Assembly: GCA_016200005.1 (NCBI GenBank)
Contig: JACQFP010000047.1
Span: 1 to 64,000 of the forward strand
Source: Verrucomicrobiota bacterium
GTDB lineage: Bacteria; Verrucomicrobiota; Verrucomicrobiia; Limisphaerales; PALSA-1396
Length of the DNA stretch: 64,000 nt
Reading direction: 5' to 3'
Shown here: positions 1 through 8,264 of the stretch, in pieces
Layout of the letters: the number at the start of each line of letters is the position of its first letter
Position numbering within the stretch: the first letter of the stretch is position 1
Program-made: the position numbers and the translations under genes
Notes under the pieces: generated by a model
Told to the model about the DNA's origin: nothing
The model's database searches: none
Seen by the model: only the letters and a program-made list of their open reading frames with translations

Positions 1-229
1 CTGCGCCGCCATGATAACTCATGACGATGCGGTCGCTGTTGTCGCCGAGGTACATCTGCCAGGCCAGCATGATCTGCCGGGTGTTGTTCATGCACATGAT
101 GGCTTGAGCCTTGATTTTTGCCTGGGCCAACGCCGGCAGCAACAGCCCCGCGAGAATGGCGATGATGGCGATGACGACCAACAGTTCGATGAGGGTGAAT
201 CCCGCACGAGTGATTTTGTAACGTTTCAT
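1..229 (-). CDS. Type II secretion pseudopilin-like protein, N-terminal part (cut by window edge)
   Basis: The reading frame starts with ATG at 229 and runs off the left edge of the window, so only 76 residues are visible. It shows a classic prepilin N-terminus: a short basic leader ending in Ala-Gly, then Phe-Thr-Leu-Ile-Glu-Leu-Leu with the conserved Glu at mature position 5, and a long hydrophobic helix ending in a Pro-Ala-Leu-Ala-Gln-Ala-Lys stretch. Proteins of this type are cleaved and N-methylated by prepilin peptidase and sit in the inner membrane or a pseudopilus. Verrucomicrobia carry very many of these, often next to secreted repeat proteins, as here. It lies just downstream of the secreted 970-residue protein on the same strand, with a strong hairpin between them. 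Its particular role is unknown. Confidence 0.9.
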   Translation of the reverse strand, partial: MKRYKITRAGFTLIELLVVIAIIAILAGLLLPALAQAKIKAQAIMCMNNTRQIMLAWQMYLGDNSDRIVMSYHGGA

Positions 230-246
230 TTTTTGGTTCATTGAAT

Positions 247-278
247 CGGGAGCCCGTCACTCACCTGACGGGCTCCCG
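247..278 (-). terminator. Perfect 13-bp inverted repeat between two minus-strand genes
   Basis: Arms 247-259 and 266-278 are perfectly complementary and GC-rich (core GGGAGCCCGTCA), with a 6-nt loop. The hairpin lies 17 bases past the stop of the upstream gene and about 18 bases before the pseudopilin ATG. No strong T-run follows on the minus strand, so it may be an attenuating or mRNA-stabilising hairpin rather than a full intrinsic terminator. Confidence 0.6.
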
Positions 279-295
279 CTGCTACCCCATCCCCA

Positions 296-3208
296 TCAAT
301 TCTGCTGGAAAGCCTGCACCCGGTAGAAGGCTTGACCCGCGGGCGAACTGGTATCGGTGTATTGCGTGGTCGCCAGCGTCGGTGAAATGGTCGTATAAGG
401 TCCGACTACATCGGTGCTGCGTTGAACCACGTAATTCACCGCACCACCCGAGGTCCAAGTCAGAGCCACGCTCGAACCGGTTCGCACCGTGCTGGTGATG
501 GTGATCGGAGCAATTACAAACGGCTCGCTGTGGAAGACTAACAAGCGTCCGCCACCCGAGAAGAGGCCTTGATCGCTAACCACGAGAAATTTGCCATCCT
601 GCGAGAACCGCATACCCGGGTCTTTGAAGTTGACGTTGCGATCAGGACGATCGGCAGTCGCATTGCTGTTCGTGAACGACAACTCCTGGATGAAAGCGCC
701 GCTCGTGGGATCGAACGAAACGATCTGCGGCACCGCAAATTCGGACAGCGGGAAGGTGGTGCGCTTGCGATCCGACACCCAGATGCGACCCGTTGTGGGA
801 TCCACGTCGATTCCAGCACCCCAAGTGACACCCGACCCGGCTAGAAAGATATTGCGCGCGGCTCCGGTGGTGGTGTCGAAAGCGACGATGACGCCGTTGT
901 CAGTGGCCCCATCACCTTCCCAGATCGTCACCAATTCACCTGTCGCCCGCAACAAGGCAATCCCGTTGGCATTGCCACCAGCTCCTGCGCCAAAGACGCT
1001 GGTATCGGGGGCGACCAAAGCGGTGTCGTAATTGTATTGATTCAACGTCGTCGTGGCCGGATCCACCACCCAGATGGCGTTCGGGTTGTTGTTCAGATCC
1101 ACGCCCCGATCCAGCACCGCCAATTTCGTAACGCCGTTTGTAACGTAGAAGACCAGATCGCACGGCTGATCCGACCGGTTGGTCGGCGCAAAGCCAAAGT
1201 CCGTGATGACTTCTTCCACCGTGTTCAAGTTCCACGGCGCTTTCAAGCGACGGAGGCCAGAGGCTTGTCCACCTTTGACGCCGTCCATCACGAACCAGAT
1301 GGTCCCGTTGGTTTCGACCGTGAGGCCGTTGGGATTATAAAGGCCGGAGACGACGGGCGTAGGGTCAATCACCCAGTTACCGCTGGCCACTTTGGTGGCT
1401 TTCCGGATTTCACCGATTCGCTCCTCATCAATCGTAAAGAGGATGGTATTGGTGTCCCGCGGATCGACCGCCACGCCGCCGACCGTTTTTCCCGGAACCG
1501 TCAGAACCGTGTAGTTGGTGAACCGGGCGGCCGGCCCCGTGCCCAAGATCGTATAAGGCCGCGGCTCCGGAGTCTGAGTGTTGGTGTAGGGTTCGATCGT
1601 AATATCGTCAACGTAGGCTGGCGGATTGGCACCAGGGACGGAGTTGTTCGAAGTGCTGAACGCCACGGTGTGGAATTTCTTGTTATTGCCCCACGACGAG
1701 ATGTATTGACCGTCTTTCACGACGACTACTGGCGTGCTGCTCGGGTTCTTGATGAGTGTGTAGGAATTATGCCGGACGTCCGTCGTCAGTTGATACTCTT
1801 CCCACGTGTCCGGAGTGAAAGGTCGCAAGGTGTCTCCCCAACTGCCATTATTAAACCATTCATTGAACCAGCGGCTAAAAGTCATGATGGAAGTCGCGCT
1901 GCCCTCGGGGGCGTTACCACGGTGCCCGTAGCCGAACAAGATGGTGTCGGAAGCGGAACTATAGTCAGCCTCCCAAGCATACACGGACACCCGTAAGTAC
2001 AAGCTGAACACCCCGGGGGTAGCGTCTGCCGCCGGCACCTTCGCCCACCAGGTAATCTTGACGTCTTCATTCGTGGCTTGTCCCCAAGAGATGGTAGTGC
2101 CAGCGGTTTGGCCCTGCGAAACCATGAGACACTTGCTGCCGGAATGCGGCGCGGTGACAGTGCTATTCACCACCTGCACCTTCGTCGGGGCAAAGAAGTG
2201 ATTGTTCTCCACGCCATCTACTTCCGCCGTAACCCAGGCGCCTCCTGGATTATTGTCGGCACTGTTGGTGTTCCCCGAGTTCGAGGCAGTATAACCTTCA
2301 AAGCCTTCTGTGAAAGAGCCGCTGGCGAGGTCAATGAATTCGCCATCCACGGTCAACTTGACATTATCAATCAACGTATAGCCGTCGTCTGCCGAGTTGC
2401 CTTCATTGGCAAACCGAATTCCACACACCGACAAATTCTGGGGACGGGACAAGGAATTCCCCACACTCACCGGCGTCACCATGTCGTTGACATAATACTT
2501 GAAGGTCCGGGCGACCGCGTCAGCCTCAATTTTGTAGTGAGTCCATACGTTGTTTGTCACAAAAGCCGGCGTGCCGGCGGCGGTATTGCTGATTGTAACC
2601 CAACTGTTTGGACCCACCGTGCCACTTGCGGCGCTGAAGCCGTTGAACGCTTGAATGATATCGACTCCGTCGGTTCCCGTAACAGTGGCGGTTGTTCCCT
2701 GTCCGGAGCGAAAGATCAAGAAGTCGTGCGCGTTTTGATCAGCACCCTCCTGAAGCAAGGAAATGCGGAAGCCGCGGTCAGCCGTGCCGCTCTTGAAACT
2801 CAACATCCAGAAATCCCAAGTGTAATATGCTCCGCCGCGCGGATCGAGATTGTGACGGAAGGCGGTGTTTGGCCGGAGCAACATGCAGTTCGGAGCGGAA
2901 CCGGGAGCGTAGTCCCAGTTGATCAACTGGACTCCGTTATACCCCAGGCCGCCCGGCGAGTCGCCTTGTGCCAAGCCGTCTTCCACTCTTATGTAATCGG
3001 TGTTTGGTATGGCGACCGTTGTGTCGTTGAGGCTCGTCGCGGCTCCGCTGTACGAGTCGAAGTTCTCATTGACGAGCGTGAGTGTGGCGGCCGACAAATT
3101 CCCCGCTATCAAACAGGCAAGAACCAACTGCCAAAGTTGCTGCCGTGCTGGAGTCTTGCGCCAGGGAGTCTTCGTCTGTCCGATCAATTGTGCTGTTTTT
3201 GCTTTCAT
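296..3208 (-). CDS. Large secreted LamG-like / beta-propeller / FN3-like protein
   Basis: The 970-residue protein starts with a basic N-terminus and a hydrophobic stretch at about residues 25-41 ending in Ser-Ala-Ala, a plausible signal peptide. Residues of about 45-290 and 300-540 look like two concanavalin/LamG-like beta-sandwich regions, each beginning with an Asn-Glu-Asn-Phe-Asp or Glu-Gly-Phe-Glu type strand. Residues of about 555-870 resemble an NHL/SMP-30-type propeller (repeated Gly-Asp-Pro and Asn-Gly turns). The last 85 residues look like a fibronectin-III-like domain. Such proteins are usually exported, possibly sugar-binding. It follows a GntR-type regulator gene and has a promoter-like region with a palindrome just upstream. 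Substrate unknown. Confidence 0.8.
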   Translation of the reverse strand: MKAKTAQLIGQTKTPWRKTPARQQLWQLVLACLIAGNLSAATLTLVNENFDSYSGAATSLNDTTVAIPNTDYIRVEDGLAQGDSPGGLGYNGVQLINWDYAPGSAPNCMLLRPNTAFRHNLDPRGGAYYTWDFWMLSFKSGTADRGFRISLLQEGADQNAHDFLIFRSGQGTTATVTGTDGVDIIQAFNGFSAASGTVGPNSWVTISNTAAGTPAFVTNNVWTHYKIEADAVARTFKYYVNDMVTPVSVGNSLSRPQNLSVCGIRFANEGNSADDGYTLIDNVKLTVDGEFIDLASGSFTEGFEGYTASNSGNTNSADNNPGGAWVTAEVDGVENNHFFAPTKVQVVNSTVTAPHSGSKCLMVSQGQTAGTTISWGQATNEDVKITWWAKVPAADATPGVFSLYLRVSVYAWEADYSSASDTILFGYGHRGNAPEGSATSIMTFSRWFNEWFNNGSWGDTLRPFTPDTWEEYQLTTDVRHNSYTLIKNPSSTPVVVVKDGQYISSWGNNKKFHTVAFSTSNNSVPGANPPAYVDDITIEPYTNTQTPEPRPYTILGTGPAARFTNYTVLTVPGKTVGGVAVDPRDTNTILFTIDEERIGEIRKATKVASGNWVIDPTPVVSGLYNPNGLTVETNGTIWFVMDGVKGGQASGLRRLKAPWNLNTVEEVITDFGFAPTNRSDQPCDLVFYVTNGVTKLAVLDRGVDLNNNPNAIWVVDPATTTLNQYNYDTALVAPDTSVFGAGAGGNANGIALLRATGELVTIWEGDGATDNGVIVAFDTTTGAARNIFLAGSGVTWGAGIDVDPTTGRIWVSDRKRTTFPLSEFAVPQIVSFDPTSGAFIQELSFTNSNATADRPDRNVNFKDPGMRFSQDGKFLVVSDQGLFSGGGRLLVFHSEPFVIAPITITSTVRTGSSVALTWTSGGAVNYVVQRSTDVVGPYTTISPTLATTQYTDTSSPAGQAFYRVQAFQQN

Positions 3209-3350
3209 AGAATTGCTTGGGTTTTATGGTTCATACGGGTCAAAACTTTTGCCGTTATTGATACTATTTCGTTGGTTGCTGCCCTGCCAAAACGACTCCC
3301 AAACGAGCCGCGTCCACGACACGAAAACATGAGATGCCGGATTGGTCATA

Positions 3351-3392
3351 GCGTTAACGCACTAAGTAATGAAAAACGCCCGAAGCTGTCAA
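3351..3392 (-). promoter_or_regulatory. Candidate promoter and GntR/HutC-type operator upstream of the secreted 970-residue protein
   Basis: On the minus strand a perfect -35 hexamer TTGACA (3392-3387) is followed after 17 nt by a weak -10-like TTACTT, then by the perfect 10-bp palindrome GCGTTAACGC (3351-3360). The palindrome contains GT-TA-AC, the half-site arrangement known for HutC-subfamily GntR regulators. It would overlap the predicted transcription start, fitting repression by the GntR/HutC protein encoded immediately upstream. This is inference from motif and position. Confidence 0.4.
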
Positions 3393-3429
3393 TACTTTTT
3401 TTGAAAAAATCTTTAGCTCCTTGAATGAC

Positions 3430-4155
3430 TCAACGAACCGCCTTGGCTGCAAAGCGATACATGTCGCCTCGGTAGATCGAATCTTCCATCTCCACGATCA
3501 AATCTTTGCCGCAGAAAGAGACGCCCTCGACTCGAAACGCCGGGATGGGCTTTTGCAATTCGAACACTTCCAACGCTTCGCCTTCCAGCATGACCGCGCT
3601 CAGCATCTGGTTGATCTCCGTAAGCTGGATGCCGTAGTTCTTTTCGAATACGGTGTAAAGGGATTGCTCCAGGTTGTGCCGCTGGATGTCGGGACAAAGA
3701 TGCAGGGAAAGGTAACGGGTTTCCTTCATCATCGGAATGCCGTCCGCCAGGCGCAGGCGCTCAATCTCGCAGATCGGACCTTTCATCGTGTATTCGCGAC
3801 CGTTGAGCGTTTGCGAGTGGCTGAGTTTTCGCAAATGCATCCCGATCAGCTTGGTGCTGGGATTGCGGCCCGCTTCGATCATGTTCTTGGTGAATCCGAA
3901 AATGCGTGTGATGGCGCGCTCGACGGCGAAGTTGCGCACGAAGGTTCCTTTGCCTTTCACGCGCGTAACCCAACCCGCCTTTTCCAATTCGTGGAGCGCT
4001 TTGCGCGCGGTGGTGTTGCTGACCTTGTAATGCGCGATGATTTCAGTTTCGGATGGCACCGGGGCGCCCACCACGAGTTCGCCATGCTGAATTTTTTCGA
4101 TGATCTCGCGGCTGATCTGGAAATATTTTGGGGGACTAAATTGTGGCTCCGTCAT
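3430..4155 (-). CDS. GntR-family transcriptional regulator (HutC/UTRA type)
   Basis: The 241-residue protein has an N-terminal winged helix-turn-helix at residues 11-73, with the typical core Pro-Ser-Glu-Thr-Glu-Ile, Ser-Asn-Thr-Thr-Ala-Arg-Lys-Ala-Leu and Gly-Lys-Gly-Thr-Phe-Val. A UTRA effector-binding domain follows at about residues 90-235, ending in a characteristic Asp-Ser-Ile-Tyr-Arg-Gly-Asp. The start at 4155 is chosen because homology-like sequence begins there; an upstream extension to 4344 would add 63 unstructured residues overlapping the neighbouring gene. Upstream elements TTGCCG and TATAAC 18 nt apart lie so close to the ATG that the mRNA could be nearly leaderless. UTRA domains commonly bind sugars or amino-acid derivatives; here a sugar-related ligand is likely, given the neighbours. 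Confidence 0.92.
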   Translation of the reverse strand: MTEPQFSPPKYFQISREIIEKIQHGELVVGAPVPSETEIIAHYKVSNTTARKALHELEKAGWVTRVKGKGTFVRNFAVERAITRIFGFTKNMIEAGRNPSTKLIGMHLRKLSHSQTLNGREYTMKGPICEIERLRLADGIPMMKETRYLSLHLCPDIQRHNLEQSLYTVFEKNYGIQLTEINQMLSAVMLEGEALEVFELQKPIPAFRVEGVSFCGKDLIVEMEDSIYRGDMYRFAAKAVR

Positions 4156-4295
4156 GGCTGAGTTATAAATTATGTCAGTGGTGTCCGGCAAGCCAATACC
4201 TGAGCAGGCCGTGGGAAGCCTCGCCGGGAGAACTGGTTGATCTGGCCGGCTCGAAAAGGCGCACGGCACATTGAGAAGTCTCAAAAAAGGCCGGT

Positions 4296-5234
4296 TTAGC
4301 GCGGTGAAAACGCTTTCGTTTGCCGCAGGGCGATGGTTCGCCAAATCAGTGAGGTCTGGTTGGTGATGATGCCATCGACGCCTTCGTCGAGCATTTGGTT
4401 CGCGATGTCCGGATCGTCGATGGTGTAAACCCAGACTTTCATTCCTTGCTGGTGGGCGTGGTCCACGGCCGCGCGCGTGACTTGGTGGTTCCAGACCACC
4501 ACGCGCGCACCGGTTTTCTGAACCTCATCCACCCAGGATTTGTCCAACGTCTTCTCCGCCTCGTTCAATTCCTTGCCCGCCCGCCACGCAAGCGGTCCCA
4601 GAGCCCCCAGCACTTGTCGCGGTTCCTGTTGATGAAAGTCTTTCAGGTAATTCCAATCGAAAGACTGCACGACCACTTTATTCACGAGGTTGCGCTCGCG
4701 CAACAGTTTCAGGCACGCGGCCGCGTCGCCCGCCTCGTGGTGGATGAGCGTCACATTGCCGTCCTGGATCAGGTCGAGGGCCTCCACCAGCGTTGGCAGG
4801 CGTGTGCCAGCGTACGATGGCATGTGCGCGCCCGCGCTTTTTTCACCGAACCATTTGCCCGCATCGAGCGTGAGCAATTCTTCCAGCGTTTTGCTTGCGA
4901 CGTGGATATTCTTTCCGCCCCATTTCGCCACCGCGTCCGTCGTGCGATCAAGCTCCGGGTCATGGATGACGACCAGCTTTCCATCTTTCGCCGGGTGATA
5001 GTCCAGTTCGACCAGATCGGCGCCGGCGGCCTTGGCCAGCTTGAAGGAGGGCAGGGTATTTTCGGGCGCGAACTGTGGATAGCCGCGGTGAGCGATGACC
5101 AATGGGCGGCTCGCGTTGAGCAGTCCTTCGACCGGCGATTCTGGATCGGCTTTAGCTGAAGCAACTGAAATCATGACAATTATGAACAGGCTGGCGAATG
5201 GTCCAGAGCAAGACAATCTTAGTGCGTTAAGCAT
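4296..5234 (-). CDS. Glycerophosphodiester phosphodiesterase, secreted
   Basis: The 312-residue protein has a signal-peptide-like N-terminus (hydrophobic 12-26, ending Ala-Lys-Ala) and a GDPD TIM-barrel. The diagnostic motifs are present: His49-Arg50-Gly, Glu58-Asn59-Thr60, Glu76-x-Asp78 and His91-Asp92. The family hydrolyses glycerophosphodiesters to glycerol-3-phosphate and an alcohol using a divalent metal. The export signal suggests periplasmic scavenging of lipid headgroup diesters. It lies downstream of a type I phosphodiesterase gene on the same strand, so the two may act together in phosphate or carbon scavenging, although the 140-nt gap makes co-transcription uncertain. Confidence 0.9.
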   Translation of the reverse strand: MLNALRLSCSGPFASLFIIVMISVASAKADPESPVEGLLNASRPLVIAHRGYPQFAPENTLPSFKLAKAAGADLVELDYHPAKDGKLVVIHDPELDRTTDAVAKWGGKNIHVASKTLEELLTLDAGKWFGEKSAGAHMPSYAGTRLPTLVEALDLIQDGNVTLIHHEAGDAAACLKLLRERNLVNKVVVQSFDWNYLKDFHQQEPRQVLGALGPLAWRAGKELNEAEKTLDKSWVDEVQKTGARVVVWNHQVTRAAVDHAHQQGMKVWVYTIDDPDIANQMLDEGVDGIITNQTSLIWRTIALRQTKAFSPR

Positions 5235-5375
5235 GGTCGCAAATTGCTTTGATTGCGCGTGGTCGTCAAGCGTGAATTTCCACCAGGTTCAACGCCCTTG
5301 GAAATCCATTCCCTCATTTCGCCGGCAGATTCGTCCGTGCTCTTTCATGCTCACGGTGTGGGTTATGTCGTGTAG

Positions 5376-6947
5376 CTAGTTGTTCCCCCCACCGCCAGCG
5401 TGGATTTCCGTCGCACCGCCGTTGCCTTCGTCGATGTAAGTAACGCCGTTGACCTTCGTGGTTTTCAGGTACTGCTGCCAGACAAACTTGTCGTGAACTT
5501 TTTTGGCCTCCAGCCGGGCGGTCTTGCTCGCTCCAACTTCTGGAGCACTCGACATCAATGCTTCAGTCAACACCCGGCCATCCATCGGCAGGGGGGATTT
5601 GATGCCGAAAATCCAAAGTACCGTCGGCGCCACGTCCACGTTGCCGGAGGGCAACGAGCTTACGAACCCGCGGCGGAAATCAGGACCGGACGCGATGAGT
5701 GTGTTGTGCATGTCAAAACGACTGAGCGTGCCATGGATGCCCTGCTCCGGTTGGCGGCCGGCTTCGTCGCACAACTCCAAACCGGGCGTGCCCGCCGCGT
5801 TCTTGTCCGGCGACCAACGCAGCGCAATGACCACATCGGGAGCATCCGGGCTGTTCAGCCCGACCGTTTCGAGCGCGAACGTACCGGGCAAAGACTTGCG
5901 GGTGAACAGCACGCCGGAGAATGATTGACCTTGCAGAAAGTCCACAACCTTTCGCGTAAGTTTGGAATCGTGCCCGGTGATATACAAAACAACCGAGCCG
6001 CCATTGCCAACGACCAGTATGTCGCCCTTGGCCGGGGGCGATTTGAATTCTCTCGTTGCTTTGAAACCTGCGTTGGTGAGCGCTCCGGCCACATCCACGA
6101 TGCCGGAAATGGTGGAGAACCCATGATCGGAAACGACGAACACGTCGGTCTTGGCGCGCAACCCTTTTGTCTCCAACTCCTGCAGAACGAGAGCCAAGTT
6201 GTTATCTGAGTTTTTGAGCATCGCCACTGAGGTTGCCGAGCCCGGTCCGGTTTCGTGCTGCGAATAATCGGGTTCGCTCAGCCAGAGCAGCGAGAACGGC
6301 GGGACGCCGTCTTCCCAGAGTGGGCCGATCAACGCGCGCGTGGTCCAATCGTCCCGTTTTGCTTTCGTCTTCTCCAATGCGGGAAATGGCCCAAGCAATT
6401 TTCCAATGCGGTCAAGCCAGCCTCTGGGAAGCGTGTTGCCCGCAAACAAATTGATGCCGCTGTAATCGTTGTCCGTTCTTTCGCTGCGATCATGAAGGAG
6501 GACGACTGGTTTGGCGCCGGCGATGACGGTTTTGCGGGCATGGCTTTGCAGAACCTCAGCCAGCGTGGGCCTCCGGAGATAATGGCCGCGGGTCAATTGA
6601 TCACCCCTTTGCATCGCCGCACGCGCTTCCGTCCCAATGGCCTTCAGCGGATCGATCTGCGGGCGGAATTCGTTGTTGGCCACGATGCCACTGTGGGCGG
6701 GATAAGCGCCGGTGGCCAGCGCCGTGCCGTTGACCTCGGTGATGCTGAGATAAACGGCATGATGATTTTGAAAAACGACACCTTCCCGGCCGAGTTGATA
6801 AAGCGTGGGGGTGAATTGTTCCGTGACAAAATCAGACCGCAATCCGTCCCAGACCACGACGACCACGTGTTCCGCCCTTCCGGCCGCAAAGAGAATGGGA
6901 GAAAAAAAGTTGCCGAGCAAACCGAGGCAAAGAATCATGACACGCAT
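5376..6947 (-). CDS. Type I phosphodiesterase / nucleotide pyrophosphatase (alkaline phosphatase superfamily)
   Basis: From the ATG at 6947 the protein has 523 residues with a signal peptide at about 1-22. An upstream TTG at 6983 is in frame but less likely. The family core is visible: Trp-Asp-Gly-Leu-Arg with metal ligand Asp34, a Ser-Ile-Thr-Glu-Val-Asn nucleophile region (Thr70), Thr-Gly-Ala-Tyr-Pro-x-His-Ser-Gly-Ile, a Glu-Pro-Asp-Tyr-x-x-His metal site, Ser-Asp-His-Gly and a C-terminal His. The superfamily hydrolyses phosphodiester or phosphate monoester bonds with two zinc ions. It starts 51 nt after the fuconolactonase-like gene and is probably co-transcribed with it. The exact substrate cannot be read from sequence. 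Confidence 0.88.
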   Translation of the reverse strand: MRVMILCLGLLGNFFSPILFAAGRAEHVVVVVWDGLRSDFVTEQFTPTLYQLGREGVVFQNHHAVYLSITEVNGTALATGAYPAHSGIVANNEFRPQIDPLKAIGTEARAAMQRGDQLTRGHYLRRPTLAEVLQSHARKTVIAGAKPVVLLHDRSERTDNDYSGINLFAGNTLPRGWLDRIGKLLGPFPALEKTKAKRDDWTTRALIGPLWEDGVPPFSLLWLSEPDYSQHETGPGSATSVAMLKNSDNNLALVLQELETKGLRAKTDVFVVSDHGFSTISGIVDVAGALTNAGFKATREFKSPPAKGDILVVGNGGSVVLYITGHDSKLTRKVVDFLQGQSFSGVLFTRKSLPGTFALETVGLNSPDAPDVVIALRWSPDKNAAGTPGLELCDEAGRQPEQGIHGTLSRFDMHNTLIASGPDFRRGFVSSLPSGNVDVAPTVLWIFGIKSPLPMDGRVLTEALMSSAPEVGASKTARLEAKKVHDKFVWQQYLKTTKVNGVTYIDEGNGGATEIHAGGGGNN

Positions 6948-6998
6948 GCGTCTTAGTCTTGAGGCAGGGCAGCCGGCGGTCAAACCAAAAGCGCTCAG

Positions 6999-7856
6999 TT
7001 ATGGAGACGGCGAGTTTTCCGTGGGCGATTTCAGTCGATAGAATTTTGCCGCGTTCGACCCGAAAACGCACTCCCGCTCCTCCGCGGTGAGCTGGGCAAG
7101 GTTGGCTTCCAAGGCTTCCACAACCTGCTCGTAGGACCCCGCCAACAGACACACGGGCCAGTCGCTGCCGAACATGACTCGCTCAGATCCGAAAGCGCCA
7201 AGCACGTGGTCGATATACGGTTTCAAATCGCCCGGCGTCCATGAAGTCCAGTCGCCCTCAGTGATCATGCCGGAGAGCTTGCACCAGACGTTTGGGCATT
7301 TCGCAAGTTCGGCAGTGCCATTCGCCCAATCTTCCCAGCCCCGTTGCGCGATGCGCGGCTTGGCAAGGTGATCGACCACGAGTGGCAGGTTTGGATATTT
7401 CTGCGCGAGTTGAAGCGCGACGGGCAGGTGCGGTGGGCGGATGAGCAGATCGTAAGGCAGACCGCGCCGCGCCAACTCGCCCAAGCCGCGTCGCACGTCC
7501 GGGCGGAGCAGCCAGTTCACGTCCGGCTCGTCATGCACTTGATGCCGGATGCCCATGAGGCCGGGTGAAGCGAGCAATTCATCCAACGTGTCGCCCAAGC
7601 GTGGGTCTATCAAGTCCACCCAGCCCACCACGCCGGCGATGAACGAATGTTGACGCGCGAGGGAGAGAAACCACTTTGTCTCGTCGAGCGAACTGATGGT
7701 CTGCACGAGCACGGTGCGGTCAATGCGATGCCGGGCCAGCAGCGGCGGCAAATCGTCGGGGACGAAGTCGCGGTAGATGGCGTTCAACTGCGGGCCGAGC
7801 CACGGATAATCGTAGCGGCCAAGTTTCCAGAAGTGGTGATGGGCATCAATGCGCAT
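6999..7856 (-). CDS. Amidohydrolase, L-fuconolactonase-like (COG3618)
   Basis: The 285-residue protein begins directly with an Asp-Ala-His-His-His-Phe-Trp motif (residues 4-10), the usual N-terminal metal-binding signature, and keeps Val-Asp-His-Leu-Ala-Lys-Pro at 161-167 and Gly-Ser-Asp-Trp-Pro-Val at 230-235. These match cytosolic sugar-lactonases that open L-fucono- or related lactones in non-phosphorylative sugar breakdown. There is no signal peptide and the length is typical. A 60-bp piece of its 5' end (7801-7860) is repeated at 12186-12245 on the far side of the methyltransferase/HNH island, suggesting the island entered next to this start codon. Confidence 0.9.
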   Translation of the reverse strand: MRIDAHHHFWKLGRYDYPWLGPQLNAIYRDFVPDDLPPLLARHRIDRTVLVQTISSLDETKWFLSLARQHSFIAGVVGWVDLIDPRLGDTLDELLASPGLMGIRHQVHDEPDVNWLLRPDVRRGLGELARRGLPYDLLIRPPHLPVALQLAQKYPNLPLVVDHLAKPRIAQRGWEDWANGTAELAKCPNVWCKLSGMITEGDWTSWTPGDLKPYIDHVLGAFGSERVMFGSDWPVCLLAGSYEQVVEALEANLAQLTAEERECVFGSNAAKFYRLKSPTENSPSP

Positions 7857-7860
7857 GGGT
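7801..7860. repeat. Direct repeat Y, left copy (5' end of intact fuconolactonase-like gene)
   Basis: This 60-bp stretch holds the first codons of the fuconolactonase-like gene. By eye it matches 12186-12245 at 57 of 60 positions in the same orientation. The two copies bracket the methyltransferase/HNH island. Confidence 0.9.
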
Positions 7861-8226
7861 TATCCGCCAGACGGTTTTGTGTCAAAACTCCGGACTGCCC
7901 CGTTCAAGCGTCCACTGATTCCCACGCTGCCGGATGTCGGCCTCGTCAGCGCAAGCAGTGGCGCCCGCCACCAGCAGCGCAGACAGGAAACTCATTGCCC
8001 GGCACAGGCACGCCTCTTTTCGAGACCCGATGGATTGCTTGATCTGTTGCATGTAAGCGTCTTTCAGTTGGCCGGCCTTCGTATCCGGCAGCTCGGTCGC
8101 GGTTAAGGATGTAATACTACCGATTCGGGCGGCGCAAGAAAGCCGCACACGAACACACGAACTTCCAGGGGGTTAGCAGCGGGCAAGAACTAAACTTGTT
8201 GGCAAAAATTGCAAAAACGTTGTTGC
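7857..8226. other. Gene-poor stretch with gene remnants, left border of methyltransferase island
   Basis: No convincing intact gene. An 88-residue minus-strand open frame (7882-8148) contains a hydrophobic signal-like piece but ends abruptly and looks like a remnant. A 33-bp segment X (7874-7906) recurs at 12155-12187 (29 of 33 identical). A short block around 8098-8112 (GGTTAAGGATGTA) recurs near 12357-12370, where the minus-strand translations Thr-Ser-Leu-Thr followed by Asp-x-Lys are also related. The region is therefore assembled from duplicated fragments shared with 12.1-12.4 kb. Confidence 0.6.
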
Positions 8227-8227
8227 A

Positions 8228-8256
8228 AGTAACTACCATAAAATGGTAGTTACTTC
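8228..8256. promoter_or_regulatory. Perfect 13-bp-arm palindrome directly before the double methyltransferase gene
   Basis: Arms AAGTAACTACCAT and ATGGTAGTTACTT are exact reverse complements separated by about three A residues (position accuracy about 1 bp). It ends about 9 nt before the methyltransferase ATG and has no T-run, so an operator or translation-control hairpin is more likely than a terminator. Autoregulatory palindromes upstream of modification genes are known in restriction-modification systems. Confidence 0.6.
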
Positions 8257-8264
8257 GGTGGCGC

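Noticed and set aside
1037-3424. Two long plus-strand open frames opposite the secreted 970-residue gene
   Set aside because: No domain-like sequence; the minus-strand protein has a signal peptide and clear domains, so the plus frames are shadows.
7882-8148. An 88-residue minus-strand frame with a hydrophobic stretch
   Set aside because: Ends abruptly, has no family, and overlaps duplicated fragments; treated as a remnant rather than a gene.
8228-8256. Reading the palindrome as an intrinsic terminator
   Set aside because: No T-run and AT-containing arms, and it lies immediately before a start codon; an operator or translational hairpin fits better.
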